DNA of 39,303 nt from Candidatus Thorarchaeota archaeon (GCA_011365025.1 RDOF01000029.1:1-39303); one strand, 5' to 3'. Counted from the stretch's first letter, positions 15,943 through 24,376 are shown. Program-made: numbers and translations. The notes: generated by a model not told the origin, from the letters alone.

Positions 15943-17181
15943 TTGGACCTATCTAGTGTGTCGAGAGTGAGCGAGAAGGACGAAACTACACTAACACAGG
16001 CGCTGGGTGGAGGCGAAGCCCTCAGAGGGCTCAAGAAAGCCATGTCTAGAATCTTCAAGCCAAAGGAAGATAAGCTGGAGAAAGCACTCTCTCAGATTGC
16101 CTCAATCCAGGCCTGCAAGGATGCTGCGCTCACTGGCGATAAGGATGTGAGACTCCTTGCTGTTTGCAGGTTAGGCGATTTCGGCCAGGACTCGCTTGAT
16201 TCTCTAGAAGTTGCTCTTAGCGATGAGAGTAGTCTGATTCGAATTGCAGCAGCTGGAGTTATGGCCAAGATTGGGTCAATTTCCTCGGTTGAGGTCATCA
16301 GCCCCTATATATCAGATAATGACGAAAATGTGAGAACTGCTGCCGAGTTCGCAGTGGGGTGGCTTGATGCATACGGGAAGCATCTCAATATTGAGGAGGA
16401 GCTGAGGCCAAGCAAACCACGCAAGTTGGACAAGGTCATTCTCGAATCCACCCCTGTTCGCACTACTGATGATGTACATGTCACAACAGATTTCTCAACA
16501 ACTCCAGGAGGAATGGATTTCTCACTCTCTGTGACAAACGGATTAGAGCATCCAATTTCTGACGTGACAATTGCCTTAATGTCATATCCAACCGATAGCA
16601 TTGTGCTCCTTCATGACAGCACGCACTTCATACCCAAAATAAAGAGCGGTGAAACAAAGGAAGTGCTCTTCAGATTCTCTATTGACAGGGAGTGCATTGA
16701 AGGGGAGTTCATACCATCGGTGACATTCTTTGACCAAGAGCGAGACCTCGTTGCGGCAAAGGCAGGCAATCGTTTCATCAGGTCTTTCTTTGACCAGCTC
16801 GACCCTCTTGAGATGACGATTGATGAGTACAACGCGATTAAGACAGACCTGCTGGAATGGAACCGTGAACACGTTGTTGAGAAGAACTCGGATGAGTTGA
16901 TGAAATTCTTGGTGGACTATCTTACAGAACTGAACCTCTTTCCGATTCACTTTGATTCAACAAAAAAGGATAATGTCTGCATGGGACTTGTTGCAGGAAC
17001 GGGGCAAGGAAGATTCCGAGGGATAAAAGCCATCATAACACTCTCGGTGGTTGGCGAAGAAGACGATGACATCTCGAAGTTGAGAATTGACGTGCTTTCT
17101 GACGATTCAGAAGTCCTTCAGGCTGCCGCAAGCGAGCTATTTGAAAGAATTCAGCAGGAATTCATAAACGACGACCAGTAA
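15943..17181 (+). CDS. HEAT-repeat protein with gamma-COP/adaptin-appendage-like C-terminus
   Basis: 412 residues. Residues about 66-148 are HEAT-like helical repeats (DVRLLAVCRLGDFG, LIRIAAAGVMAKIG, NVRTAAEFAVGWL). Residues about 176-275 form an Ig-like beta-sandwich (DFSLSVTNGLEHPISDV...). Residues about 288-405 match the spacing of the platform subdomain of the eukaryotic gamma-COP appendage as I recall it: LE-x-T-x-DEY, a conserved Trp, a helix, a DN...GLVAG loop, an RG-x-K-A strand and a final strand ending in SDD/SED-like. Solenoid, sandwich and platform in this order is the design of coatomer and adaptin large subunits. It is far shorter than those. There is no ATG; TTG 15943, GTG 15958 or GTG 15967 could be the start. 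Flanked by a WD40 propeller and two small GTPases. Confidence 0.72.
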   Translation: MDLSSVSRVSEKDETTLTQALGGGEALRGLKKAMSRIFKPKEDKLEKALSQIASIQACKDAALTGDKDVRLLAVCRLGDFGQDSLDSLEVALSDESSLIRIAAAGVMAKIGSISSVEVISPYISDNDENVRTAAEFAVGWLDAYGKHLNIEEELRPSKPRKLDKVILESTPVRTTDDVHVTTDFSTTPGGMDFSLSVTNGLEHPISDVTIALMSYPTDSIVLLHDSTHFIPKIKSGETKEVLFRFSIDRECIEGEFIPSVTFFDQERDLVAAKAGNRFIRSFFDQLDPLEMTIDEYNAIKTDLLEWNREHVVEKNSDELMKFLVDYLTELNLFPIHFDSTKKDNVCMGLVAGTGQGRFRGIKAIITLSVVGEEDDDISKLRIDVLSDDSEVLQAAASELFERIQQEFINDDQ

Positions 17182-17184
17182 AGC

Positions 17185-17754
17185 CTACGTTGAGAGTCCA
17201 CCGGCATCCAGAATCTTTAGTGCCAGCTCCAAGAAGGCTGCCTCGACGTTGTGGCCGGTCTTGGCCGAGGTTTCAAGGAAACTAGCATGAGAGCCCATAC
17301 CGGCTATCTTCTTTGCCAGGGCCTCACCTTCCTCTGTTGTGACAATAGTCTGAGCCATAACAGGATTGTCTTTGAACTGCTCACGAAGGTCAATCTTGTT
17401 TCCAATGAGAACAATAGGGATTTTCTTTCCGGCGTTAGTCCAGCATTCGTCAAGCCAATTCCTAATATTATCAAAAGAAGACCGTTCAACGGTGGAGTAG
17501 ACAGCAAGAGCTCCCTGGGCACCTTTGTAGAATGTATTGCGTACATTCTTGAAGTGCTCCTGACCAGCGAGATCCCAGATCTGAATACTGACATCAAATC
17601 CGCCCTCCAGCTTCATCTTCTTCACGGCGAAGTCAGCCCCGATGGTGATCATGTAGTTGGCTCTGAAGCCCTCACCCATATACTGTCTTCTGAGACTTGT
17701 CTTCCCAACCGAACCATCACCCATGAGGATGACCTTGAATAACGCTGTGACCAT
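17185..17754 (-). CDS. Ras/Rab-like small GTPase
   Basis: Second small GTPase of the island. With ATG 17754 it has about 189 residues: P-loop GDGSVGKT at 12-19, switch I Thr37 in MITIGADF, WDLAGQ at 60-65, NKID at 119-122 and TSAK at 162-165. All catalytic residues are present, including Gln65. An open frame continues upstream to GTG 17853, adding 33 basic residues that overlap the preceding gene's stop; I prefer ATG 17754 because the family begins there. No C-terminal cysteine. It converges with the HEAT/appendage gene, with three bases between them. It differs enough from the first GTPase to be a separate subfamily. Confidence 0.9.
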   Translation of the reverse strand: MVTALFKVILMGDGSVGKTSLRRQYMGEGFRANYMITIGADFAVKKMKLEGGFDVSIQIWDLAGQEHFKNVRNTFYKGAQGALAVYSTVERSSFDNIRNWLDECWTNAGKKIPIVLIGNKIDLREQFKDNPVMAQTIVTTEEGEALAKKIAGMGSHASFLETSAKTGHNVEAAFLELALKILDAGGLST

Positions 17755-17849
17755 CTCTCTCAGCAACCGGACAGTGGTGGTATAGCGGAGCGCGTAGGCA
17801 TATTTGATGTTTGCGGGGATATTAGTGTTCCTTGTTCGCTCCTCTGCCA

Positions 17850-18251
17850 TCACATAGGAGGCAAGATAGTCGCTTCGATTATTCTAGTTGGCGTATTTAC
17901 GGTTCCGGAGACCCTAATCACTGTACCAATCAGTGGTTGATAACCTGTCCCCATTATGTAGATAGTGCCGCCATCACCGATGAGTAGAATATAAGCTTCA
18001 GTCGTCATGTCTACAGTTCCAATTACTGTAACATTTGCTCCTAGGGGGACCAGTCCATCATTGATGTCCCTGATTGAAGTGATGGTCGGGGCATTGGGCG
18101 GATAGGAATTTGAGATACTGATAATCAGAGGCAATCCAACTAGCATAACTGCCAGGACAGTAGCAAGAATATCGGATTTAGCTCTTGTATTCTGTTTATC
18201 TTGGCCGCACACGACACACAAAACAGGGCACGAGATCTTCTGCTCTGGCAT
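17850..18251 (-). CDS. small membrane protein with Cys motif and OB-like domain
   Basis: 133 residues. CPVLCVVC near the N-terminus is a possible zinc knuckle. One transmembrane helix follows at about 28-48, then a beta-rich C-terminal domain (ANVTVIGTV...IYIMGTGYQPLIGTVIRVSGTV) resembling an OB fold of the membrane-anchored NfeD or nucleic-acid-binding type. The OB-like domain and the Cys motif lie on opposite sides of the membrane. ATG 18251 sits about 20 bases downstream of a strong TATA box, implying a leaderless transcript. It lies just upstream of the second small GTPase on the same strand, so the two may be co-transcribed. Function unknown. Confidence 0.65.
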   Translation of the reverse strand: MPEQKISCPVLCVVCGQDKQNTRAKSDILATVLAVMLVGLPLIISISNSYPPNAPTITSIRDINDGLVPLGANVTVIGTVDMTTEAYILLIGDGGTIYIMGTGYQPLIGTVIRVSGTVNTPTRIIEATILPPM

Positions 18252-18266
18252 AAATGACTCACTCGC

Positions 18267-18276
18267 AAATATATAA
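18267..18276 (-). promoter_or_regulatory. TATA box, predicted leaderless promoter
   Basis: TTATATATTT on the minus strand is centred about 21 bases before the ATG at 18251. This spacing places transcription start at or within a few bases of the start codon, consistent with a leaderless mRNA for the OB-like membrane protein. Confidence 0.6.
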
Positions 18277-18405
18277 TGGCTAATTGAGCTAATGTGAATT
18301 GCTCAGAATCTTTCGAGTGATTCACCTTCCTTAGCATGTAGGGCTCGGATTCTTACAAATCACGATTCATTTGGGCAGACTGACTATCGAGAACTGAGAA
18401 GTGAA

Positions 18406-19383
18406 CTACAATCTGGCCGCTCGTGGTATTAGAACTGCTTCCCGGAGGACCATTTCCCGTGAGGTCACATATGTGCGACCAGTGTACCTCAATTCATCAT
18501 AATTCCCCACGACTAGGACCCTGAGCGGATGCTCGCCTTCTTCAGTAATGGTGGTTAACAAATGGTCAAGAACATAGTCCGTTTCATTCCTAATCTCTGG
18601 TCCACATATTGCCGCCTGTAGCTCTGGAGGGGGATCTGCATTCTGGTTCTTGATGGCATATGCCGCCAAAGCAACAACGAATAGGACTGCAATAAAAACA
18701 GTTGGAACAAGAATCTGCAAGAGAAGAAGCGAATCGATAAGATTTAACATTCTGAGAATCTCGAGAGCTATTGCGAAAATGACTAGGACAATTGTTCCAA
18801 AGAAGGTGGTTCTGAGAAATGCTTTCAATTTTAAACTGGCTGCCTCAGATAGCCGACTAGACAGAGTTTGAACCCACCGTGTTCCTAAACCAGGGTCTAT
18901 CTTATTGAGAACCTGAAGTGTTACTCCAAGCGCCATGGATGAGGTAGGACTGAAGTCCTCCGGCCTTTTGTCGCTGGAAATCTTTCCCAGATCAGCGTGT
19001 CCCTCTCTAATCATATCGAGGAAGGAGATGGCGGAAGATAACTCGGGTCTAGGAACTCCCCTCACGCCATATTTTTCCGCATATCGACTTGACCGCGCAA
19101 CTCCTAGTAATCCTAAAGCAAATCCAATGAGGATAGGGATAAACAGCGCTGCTAAGACCAATACGGGATTCAATACAATGTGTGAGATGGCAATGATAAA
19201 TATCAAACCAAGAGTTATGCAAAAGCCTGCAACGACGGGGGCGAAGAGCTTGAAAATGACCTGTCTGACAGTTGGATATTCAAGGTAGACTCTTCGTTCT
19301 CCAGTTTCCACGAGTTCCATGAAAGAGTCTAAGTCACTGTGTTCATCACGGTCCAACGAAATTCCCCACTTTTCCATACCCAT
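18406..19383 (-). CDS. four-helix membrane protein of unknown function
   Basis: 325 residues, not recognised. Two transmembrane helices at about 43-66 and 70-95 are followed by a soluble segment of about 95 residues. A second helix pair lies at about 190-212 and 216-245, then a soluble C-terminal domain of about 80 residues. The paired-helix, soluble-insert architecture recalls type II secretion/archaellum TadC-like platform proteins only loosely, so I make no such call. Starts at ATG 19383, or at ATG 19377 two codons in. It has 150-160 bases of free sequence on each side, so it is probably monocistronic. Confidence 0.6.
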   Translation of the reverse strand: MGMEKWGISLDRDEHSDLDSFMELVETGERRVYLEYPTVRQVIFKLFAPVVAGFCITLGLIFIIAISHIVLNPVLVLAALFIPILIGFALGLLGVARSSRYAEKYGVRGVPRPELSSAISFLDMIREGHADLGKISSDKRPEDFSPTSSMALGVTLQVLNKIDPGLGTRWVQTLSSRLSEAASLKLKAFLRTTFFGTIVLVIFAIALEILRMLNLIDSLLLLQILVPTVFIAVLFVVALAAYAIKNQNADPPPELQAAICGPEIRNETDYVLDHLLTTITEEGEHPLRVLVVGNYDELRYTGRTYVTSREMVLREAVLIPRAARL

Positions 19384-19545
19384 TTGAGTATTTGACCTCT
19401 TGCCCTCAGAATATGGAAGGATAACTGCCCATTACATTGGCGCGAGAGGTGTTTACAACACTCTTGTGACAATATCCTGATGCTGTTTTCAATACCAATT
19501 CCCTCTCCAGAGCAATCCTTAGACGAGCGGCGATCCTAGAAATTA

Positions 19546-19983
19546 TCAGGTTAGAATTTCCTGAAGCTGAATCCCAAATTCAAAATGCTCTCTACCCTGT
19601 GTAAATCCAATTGTCCGATAGAACGCTAATGTTTCTTCGTTGAATGATGGAGCGAAGAGAGAAACAAAGAAGAGCTTCTTCTCGATGCATCTTTTCAGAA
19701 AAGCATCGACGAGCATTCTTCCTAAGCCCCTGCCTCTCATCCTTGCATCAACTGCCAGAAGTGATAGGTACGCATATCCACTCTTCATTGGTTGTCCGAG
19801 GACATATCCCATGACTTCTCCATTGTTCTCTGCAACAATGAACATCTTATCTTCATCAACATTGGCTGCGAAGAAATCTGCAGGAATATGGTTCCCTCCA
19901 GGAACCTCGTGCTCCTCAATTCTACTGAGTTGGGCGCAAGTTTCACAGTCTTGAAGCATTGCTGCTCGGATTACAATCCCCAT
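19546..19983 (-). CDS. GNAT family N-acetyltransferase
   Basis: 145 residues with the full GNAT fold. The acetyl-CoA binding loop is RGRGLGRMLVDAF (about 83-95), preceded by the strand YLSLLAVDARM and followed by FYRTIGF, the usual C-terminal motif B segment. The acceptor is unknown; single-domain GNATs of this kind acetylate protein N-termini, amines or small molecules. Starts at ATG 19983. It is divergent from the polymerase-associated gene across 260 bases. Confidence 0.83.
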   Translation of the reverse strand: MGIVIRAAMLQDCETCAQLSRIEEHEVPGGNHIPADFFAANVDEDKMFIVAENNGEVMGYVLGQPMKSGYAYLSLLAVDARMRGRGLGRMLVDAFLKRCIEKKLFFVSLFAPSFNEETLAFYRTIGFTQGREHFEFGIQLQEILT

Positions 19984-20246
19984 GAATAATCCCGGAAATA
20001 GACTATCGCTTCTCCCTAATAACTGGAATTAATTGCCGCGGGAGTTTCCTGTTGAGTTGTTTTTGCCGTACTTCGAAGGAAACAGCAGTAGTTTCGCCAA
20101 TCAGTCCCCCTTCGGAGAGTCTCCTCGGACGAACAGCTCTGTCCCGTAAAACCCACAATCACAGGCGGCATACTACTCTGGCCTGATAAGACAAGAGACC
20201 GTTTCCCGGTCACCTCACGCGCCACGCCTGATAGAGGATGATAAGC
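19984..20246. other. divergent intergenic region
   Basis: Separates the GNAT gene from the small gene before the DNA polymerase. A minus-strand open frame of 69 codons (20016-20225) has no recognisable composition or family and is probably not a gene. A 5-bp hairpin with a TTTCC loop lies at 20197-20211. No tRNA-like fold was found. Confidence 0.4.
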
Positions 20247-20513
20247 ATGGGAAGGACTGCGCGTACGTTCAGGGACGCAATAAGGGTAGAGAGAAACAGA
20301 TGGGATGGCTTCAGGCGGACATTGAAGCCAGAAGACCGAGAGCGGCTAGACAGGGTCTTCGAAACAGCACTTGCACACGGCGACGCCGGAACAATGATTG
20401 CGACCCCTCGAATCGCTGAGGTAGCTCTGTTTGCCACTATAATGGACCTTCTCAAACAGAACGACGAATTACAGAGAAGGATAGCCGCACTTGAAGACAG
20501 ACTCAAGGAGTAG
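20247..20513 (+). CDS. small conserved-looking protein preceding the DNA polymerase
   Basis: About 88 residues from ATG 20247, supported by GAGG about ten bases upstream; ATG 20238 adds three residues. The N-terminus (MGRTARTFRDAIRVERNRWDG) is basic and helical, then FRRTLKPEDRERLDRVF, an Ala/His segment, and a leucine-rich coiled coil at the end (LLKQNDELQRRIAALEDRL). From memory, similar short proteins beginning MGRT with a WxxFRR segment exist in haloarchaea, but I cannot confirm it. It ends nine bases before the polymerase start and is almost certainly co-transcribed, so it may bind or regulate the polymerase (inference). Confidence 0.65.
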   Translation: MGRTARTFRDAIRVERNRWDGFRRTLKPEDRERLDRVFETALAHGDAGTMIATPRIAEVALFATIMDLLKQNDELQRRIAALEDRLKE

Positions 20514-20522
20514 AGAGCACAG

Positions 20523-22790
20523 TTGATAGGGACTGGGTGGCTACTTGACGCCAGTGTGGACTTCCAGAAGGGGATGTTGACCCTCTGGATCAAGTCAGCT
20601 GGAACCACCCGAGGCTATTCATACGAGTTTTATCCCTCAGTATTTGTGAGTGTGGAACAGAAACAAGGTACAGAGTGGACTAACAAGGACCTGCTTCTGG
20701 CAGTGCAAGAGCATCCGAAGGTGACGCGGAGCGAGTTTGTTCAGCGGTTCGTTAGTGTCTATGATGATGAGATGAGTCTAGTACTGCAGGTATTCACAAC
20801 ACCGGATGCTCACTGGGAGGTAGCAAAAGATCTTGAACGACTACCTAGTGGGACCGTGTTTCATGCGGATATCGATCCCGTTCAGCAGTTCTTCATCGAG
20901 GAGGAAGTGTTCCCCTTTGGACGAGTGAAGTTTCAAACAAAGGGAGAGAGGATTGTGGAATTGAAGTGCCTTGACAGGCGTGAAGCTTCCGAATATGAGG
21001 TCCCAAACCTTGATGAGGTTGGCTTTGAGATCTTTGTTGACACTGAGAGCATCGTTCCCAAAATGGAAGACCCAATCCATCACATCGACCTGTTTCATGA
21101 AGGGAAAACCTATCGAATTGGAGAGGAGGATGAGAAGGCCATCCTAATTCAGTTCCAGGAAGCTATTGACACGCTCGACCCAGATGTTATCGTGACCAGA
21201 GGGGGCGATGAAGATGTCTTCAGATACTTGACACTCCGTGCAAAGCTGCACGGTTTCCAGCTTGTTATGTCGCGTGATGGAACACCACTGAAAGTGGTGC
21301 ATAAGGAGCCTCAGTCATTCTGGCAATACAATCAGATAGTATACAAGGCTGGCAATCAGGTGATGTTCAACGGGAGAATCCATATCGACCAGAGGCAGAG
21401 CTCTTACTACTCACCACAGGGCATGGAAGGCGTCATTGAGGGTTGTAGACTTGCATTGGCCCAACCTCAGAAGGTTGCCAGAATGTCAATTGGTACGGTG
21501 AATGCCTCAGTCCAGTACTACAACGCCTTCAAGATGGGGATTCTCATACCACCAATCAAAAGAAACCCGGAGTTTCTCAAGACCGTGACGGACTTGGCGA
21601 TAATCGACCGTGGAGGGCTGATTCTTCAACCAAAGCCAGACATCTATGATAACATTGCAGAGTGCGACTTCTCATCCATGTACCCAACTCTTATGGTGAC
21701 ACGCAACATCAGTCCTGAAACCATCTGTACACGAACGGAATGCCCTTACGACTACAAGTACTGCATTGATGTTCCTGAAGTGAACTTCCGCCTCTGTAAT
21801 CGAAAGAGAGGCCTTGTTTCGAAGTCACTTGAACTGGTGGTACAGAAACGCAAGGACTTCAAGAGGCTGATTGAGGAGGGGCATGATGCAGAGAAATACG
21901 AACGAATGCAGAACACTCTCAAAGGAATCTTGGTCTCCTGCTTTGGTTATCTTGGTTTCAAAAATGCCAGATTTGGTCGAGTGGAGGCACATACTGCTGT
22001 GACCGCATTGGCAAGAGATGTCATGTTGAGGACGCAAGAAATAGGTGAGCAGATGGGGTTTGAACTGGTGCATGGCATCGTAGACTCGGTATGGATTAAG
22101 TCCAAAGAGAAGATAGAGTACGAACGAGTCTGGGAATTCTGTCGACGAGTCACAGAAGCAGTCGATATCAAGATGTCTCCAAAAGGAGTCTACAGATGGC
22201 TGGTGATTCCGTCATCCCGTCTTCATCCATCAATTGCCCCGTTGAACCGCTACTATGGAGTCTATAGGAATGGCGCAATAAAGACTAGAGGCATAGAAAT
22301 GAGAAGGCGGGACACCTGTATCTACGTTGGTGATTGTCAAAAGGAGATGATTAAGACCTTAGCACGGGGTCGCAACAAAGCCGAATTCATTGAGCTTATT
22401 CCTGCCGCCTACTCTGTGTGTCGTAGATTTATCGATAAACTGTATGAAGGTAATATCGACCTGAGAGACCTCATTTTGCACACCCGCCTGACCAGAGAGC
22501 CAGATGCGTACCGTGCAAACTCCAGGGCAGCAATTGTTGCTAGACAACTTGTGGAGAATGGCAAGGAACTTCATGCGGGACAAAAAGTACGCTACATCAT
22601 GGTGAGCGGAGAGTCAGAGAGTCCGATGAGAAGAGTGAGGGCAATCGAACTGCTTGATGAAACAACACGTTATGATTCTGAGGCGTATGCAACCCTATGT
22701 CTGCGTGCGTTTGAGAATCTCATCCCTAGTCAGTACTTGCAAGAATCAGTAATGGAAGAACAGGGGGAGGCGGTTCAAGCTACTCTGTGA
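20523..22790 (+). CDS. divergent family B DNA polymerase
   Basis: 755 residues with the PolB order of exonuclease then polymerase motifs. Motif A is DFSSMYPTLM (Asp382). Motif B, at 467-478, keeps Lys467 but reads VSCFGYLGF where NSxYG is usual. Motif C is HGIVDS (Asp521) instead of YGDTDS, so the first motif C aspartate is lost while the second, which binds metal, remains. In the exonuclease region VDTES (173-177) fits Exo I, but Exo II is weak and no Exo III Tyr-x3-Asp is evident. It may be a low-fidelity or non-proofreading polymerase of the archaeal PolB2 kind (inference). TTG 20523 is the start, with AAGGAG upstream. Its end overlaps the convergent larC gene by 11 bases. Confidence 0.85.
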   Translation: MIGTGWLLDASVDFQKGMLTLWIKSAGTTRGYSYEFYPSVFVSVEQKQGTEWTNKDLLLAVQEHPKVTRSEFVQRFVSVYDDEMSLVLQVFTTPDAHWEVAKDLERLPSGTVFHADIDPVQQFFIEEEVFPFGRVKFQTKGERIVELKCLDRREASEYEVPNLDEVGFEIFVDTESIVPKMEDPIHHIDLFHEGKTYRIGEEDEKAILIQFQEAIDTLDPDVIVTRGGDEDVFRYLTLRAKLHGFQLVMSRDGTPLKVVHKEPQSFWQYNQIVYKAGNQVMFNGRIHIDQRQSSYYSPQGMEGVIEGCRLALAQPQKVARMSIGTVNASVQYYNAFKMGILIPPIKRNPEFLKTVTDLAIIDRGGLILQPKPDIYDNIAECDFSSMYPTLMVTRNISPETICTRTECPYDYKYCIDVPEVNFRLCNRKRGLVSKSLELVVQKRKDFKRLIEEGHDAEKYERMQNTLKGILVSCFGYLGFKNARFGRVEAHTAVTALARDVMLRTQEIGEQMGFELVHGIVDSVWIKSKEKIEYERVWEFCRRVTEAVDIKMSPKGVYRWLVIPSSRLHPSIAPLNRYYGVYRNGAIKTRGIEMRRRDTCIYVGDCQKEMIKTLARGRNKAEFIELIPAAYSVCRRFIDKLYEGNIDLRDLILHTRLTREPDAYRANSRAAIVARQLVENGKELHAGQKVRYIMVSGESESPMRRVRAIELLDETTRYDSEAYATLCLRAFENLIPSQYLQESVMEEQGEAVQATL

Positions 22791-24159
22791 CTGCATGGGC
22801 TTGCATGGCAATCCTTGGTTTGAGCTCCCGAACGGGAATACCGGTTTCCTGAGATACCTTCATGACATCGTCCGCTTCGGGCTTGATGTTGATGATACTG
22901 CCGTCTAATCCTCTTGAGACCTTCACTCTAACCATGTACTCCTTATTGTCTACTTCAAACTTGCAGACAATCGTTTCTCTGGCTGCTTTCAGCCGCTCCC
23001 ATGTCGTATAGCGAATTCCTATCGTACCAAGATGCCGTATCATTATCTCAGCAATGCTCTTCAGACCCGCTTTTGCTGCAATGACCTTTATCACATAGCA
23101 GGGACGATTCTTCTTTCCATAGGCTGGAATCATAACGACATCATAAGCAAGACCCTCCGATAGAAGGGTGTCAAAGAGAGTCCCCATGACCTCGCCATCA
23201 ATGTCATCCACGTTTGTTTCAATGACCATTACATCGTCGGCATTCCATGCATCAATCATATTGGACCGGTCCTCCTTATCCTTAGACGGTGTCTTTTCAT
23301 CCCTTGCCGATTCTTTCTTGGGAGACTTCTCCTTGGGTACAATCAGGGATTCCTTGGCTGCGGTAATCTCAGGAGTCGCGTCTTCACGGAAGCTACCAAC
23401 CATTATTCTCATGAAGTTGGGAACCTCTCCCAAGTCACGTGATCCAAAGCCGACTCCTTGCTGTCTTGCAATGAACCCTTCAGAAGATTCAACGAATTCT
23501 TGGGTAAGGGAAACTAGCATTGCGGCCCCGGTTGGCGTCAATACCTCAGTCTTGGCATCCCCCATCACAAACGGAACCTCGTTGGCTACTAGGATTTCAG
23601 CAACGGCGGGTACAGGAACCTCCAGAGGACCATGTTGAGTATTGATGGTCCCGCTTCCAACTGCCACATGGGTAGAGATGAAATTCGAGTCCTTCAATAA
23701 TCCGGCTCGTTCCAAGAGGTACGCTGTGCCCACGATATCTAGGATTGTATCAATAGAACCTGTTTCGTGCAGGTGGAGCTTCTCAATGGGGGTCTCGTGT
23801 GCCCGCGACTCTGCCTCAAGAATCTCGTTCAGTGCACGCTCAGCAATTTGCCTAGCGGCCTGTGATAGCTCAAGCTCCTCAGAAACCGAGCTCAGAATCT
23901 CAAGCATGGAAGGTGCGCTGAATCGAATGGACTCGTCTCGTGTTACGACAAGGCGATATCCTGTGTTGCCCTCTTCGGATTTTGTTTCAAAGCTCACCCT
24001 AAGTGTTGGGTCAAAGATCAATAAACTAGCTGCTACTGGAAGAAGGGAATCACGCTCTCCGATAAGGCTCACTAGAGCAGAGAGAAACATGTCGCCTGAT
24101 GCTCCAGCCGTTCTGACATCAAGAACAATAGTGTTACTTGCCAAGTGGTCATTCTCCAA
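22780..24159 (-). CDS. larC: nickel-pincer cofactor nickel chelatase LarC
   Basis: LarC inserts nickel into the pyridinium-bisthiocarboxylic acid mononucleotide cofactor used by lactate racemase and related enzymes. Family marks seen: an N-terminal GASGDMFLSAL, LHLHETGSIDTILDIVG near 125-140, AVGSGTINTQHGPLEVPVPA near 165-185, and EVLTPTGAAML near 205-215. A lysine- and acid-rich linker (about 270-300) joins N- and C-terminal domains. LarC was recognised by its domain of unknown function 111 relatives. TTG 24159 opens the frame, but TTG 24144 has GGAG nine bases upstream and may be the real start. LarB, LarE and a racemase are not in the window. Confidence 0.85.
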   Translation of the reverse strand: MENDHLASNTIVLDVRTAGASGDMFLSALVSLIGERDSLLPVAASLLIFDPTLRVSFETKSEEGNTGYRLVVTRDESIRFSAPSMLEILSSVSEELELSQAARQIAERALNEILEAESRAHETPIEKLHLHETGSIDTILDIVGTAYLLERAGLLKDSNFISTHVAVGSGTINTQHGPLEVPVPAVAEILVANEVPFVMGDAKTEVLTPTGAAMLVSLTQEFVESSEGFIARQQGVGFGSRDLGEVPNFMRIMVGSFREDATPEITAAKESLIVPKEKSPKKESARDEKTPSKDKEDRSNMIDAWNADDVMVIETNVDDIDGEVMGTLFDTLLSEGLAYDVVMIPAYGKKNRPCYVIKVIAAKAGLKSIAEIMIRHLGTIGIRYTTWERLKAARETIVCKFEVDNKEYMVRVKVSRGLDGSIINIKPEADDVMKVSQETGIPVRELKPRIAMQAHAVTE

Positions 24160-24242
24160 TAGCAGGTGCAGTGTGTATATTTCGCTGCCAGTAATCTCCT
24201 TTTCTTTCTTTCGAGTTTGAACCAGCTGAAAATGCTACGTGG

Positions 24243-24250
24243 CTTAAATA
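24243..24250 (-). promoter_or_regulatory. TATA-like box upstream of larC
   Basis: TATTTAAG on the minus strand lies about 90 bases upstream of the larC start and is the best promoter element in the 217-base gap between cofE and larC. It suggests larC has its own promoter in addition to any read-through. Confidence 0.4.
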
Positions 24251-24285
24251 GGATGAGGATAACGAATACGTGAGCTCGGTGGCGC

Positions 24286-24311
24286 CACAAAGAGAAGAAA
24301 TGCTCTTTGTG
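24286..24311. promoter_or_regulatory. 9-bp perfect inverted repeat between cofE and larC
   Basis: CACAAAGAG and CTCTTTGTG are separated by AAGAAATG. It lies 36 bases upstream of the larC TATA-like box and 66 bases downstream of the cofE stop. It could be an operator for larC or a stem-loop ending the cofE transcript; no U-rich tract follows on the minus strand. Confidence 0.5.
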
Positions 24312-24376
24312 AACAGAGTAGCATGGAAAACCGTTGGTGGCATCCTATCAACCGGATGACGACCTCTCGTTTACTT

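Noticed and set aside
19449..19463. Imperfect hairpin (GTGTT-TAC-AACAC) between the GNAT and membrane-protein genes
   Set aside because: Short stem, bulge when extended, and no U-tract; not enough to call a terminator or operator.
20016..20225. 69-codon minus-strand open frame before the GNAT gene
   Set aside because: No family resemblance, poor composition, and it lies in a likely divergent promoter region.
23168..24220. Plus-strand open frames of 156 and 192 codons inside larC
   Set aside because: Serine-rich shadow readings opposite a clear LarC gene.
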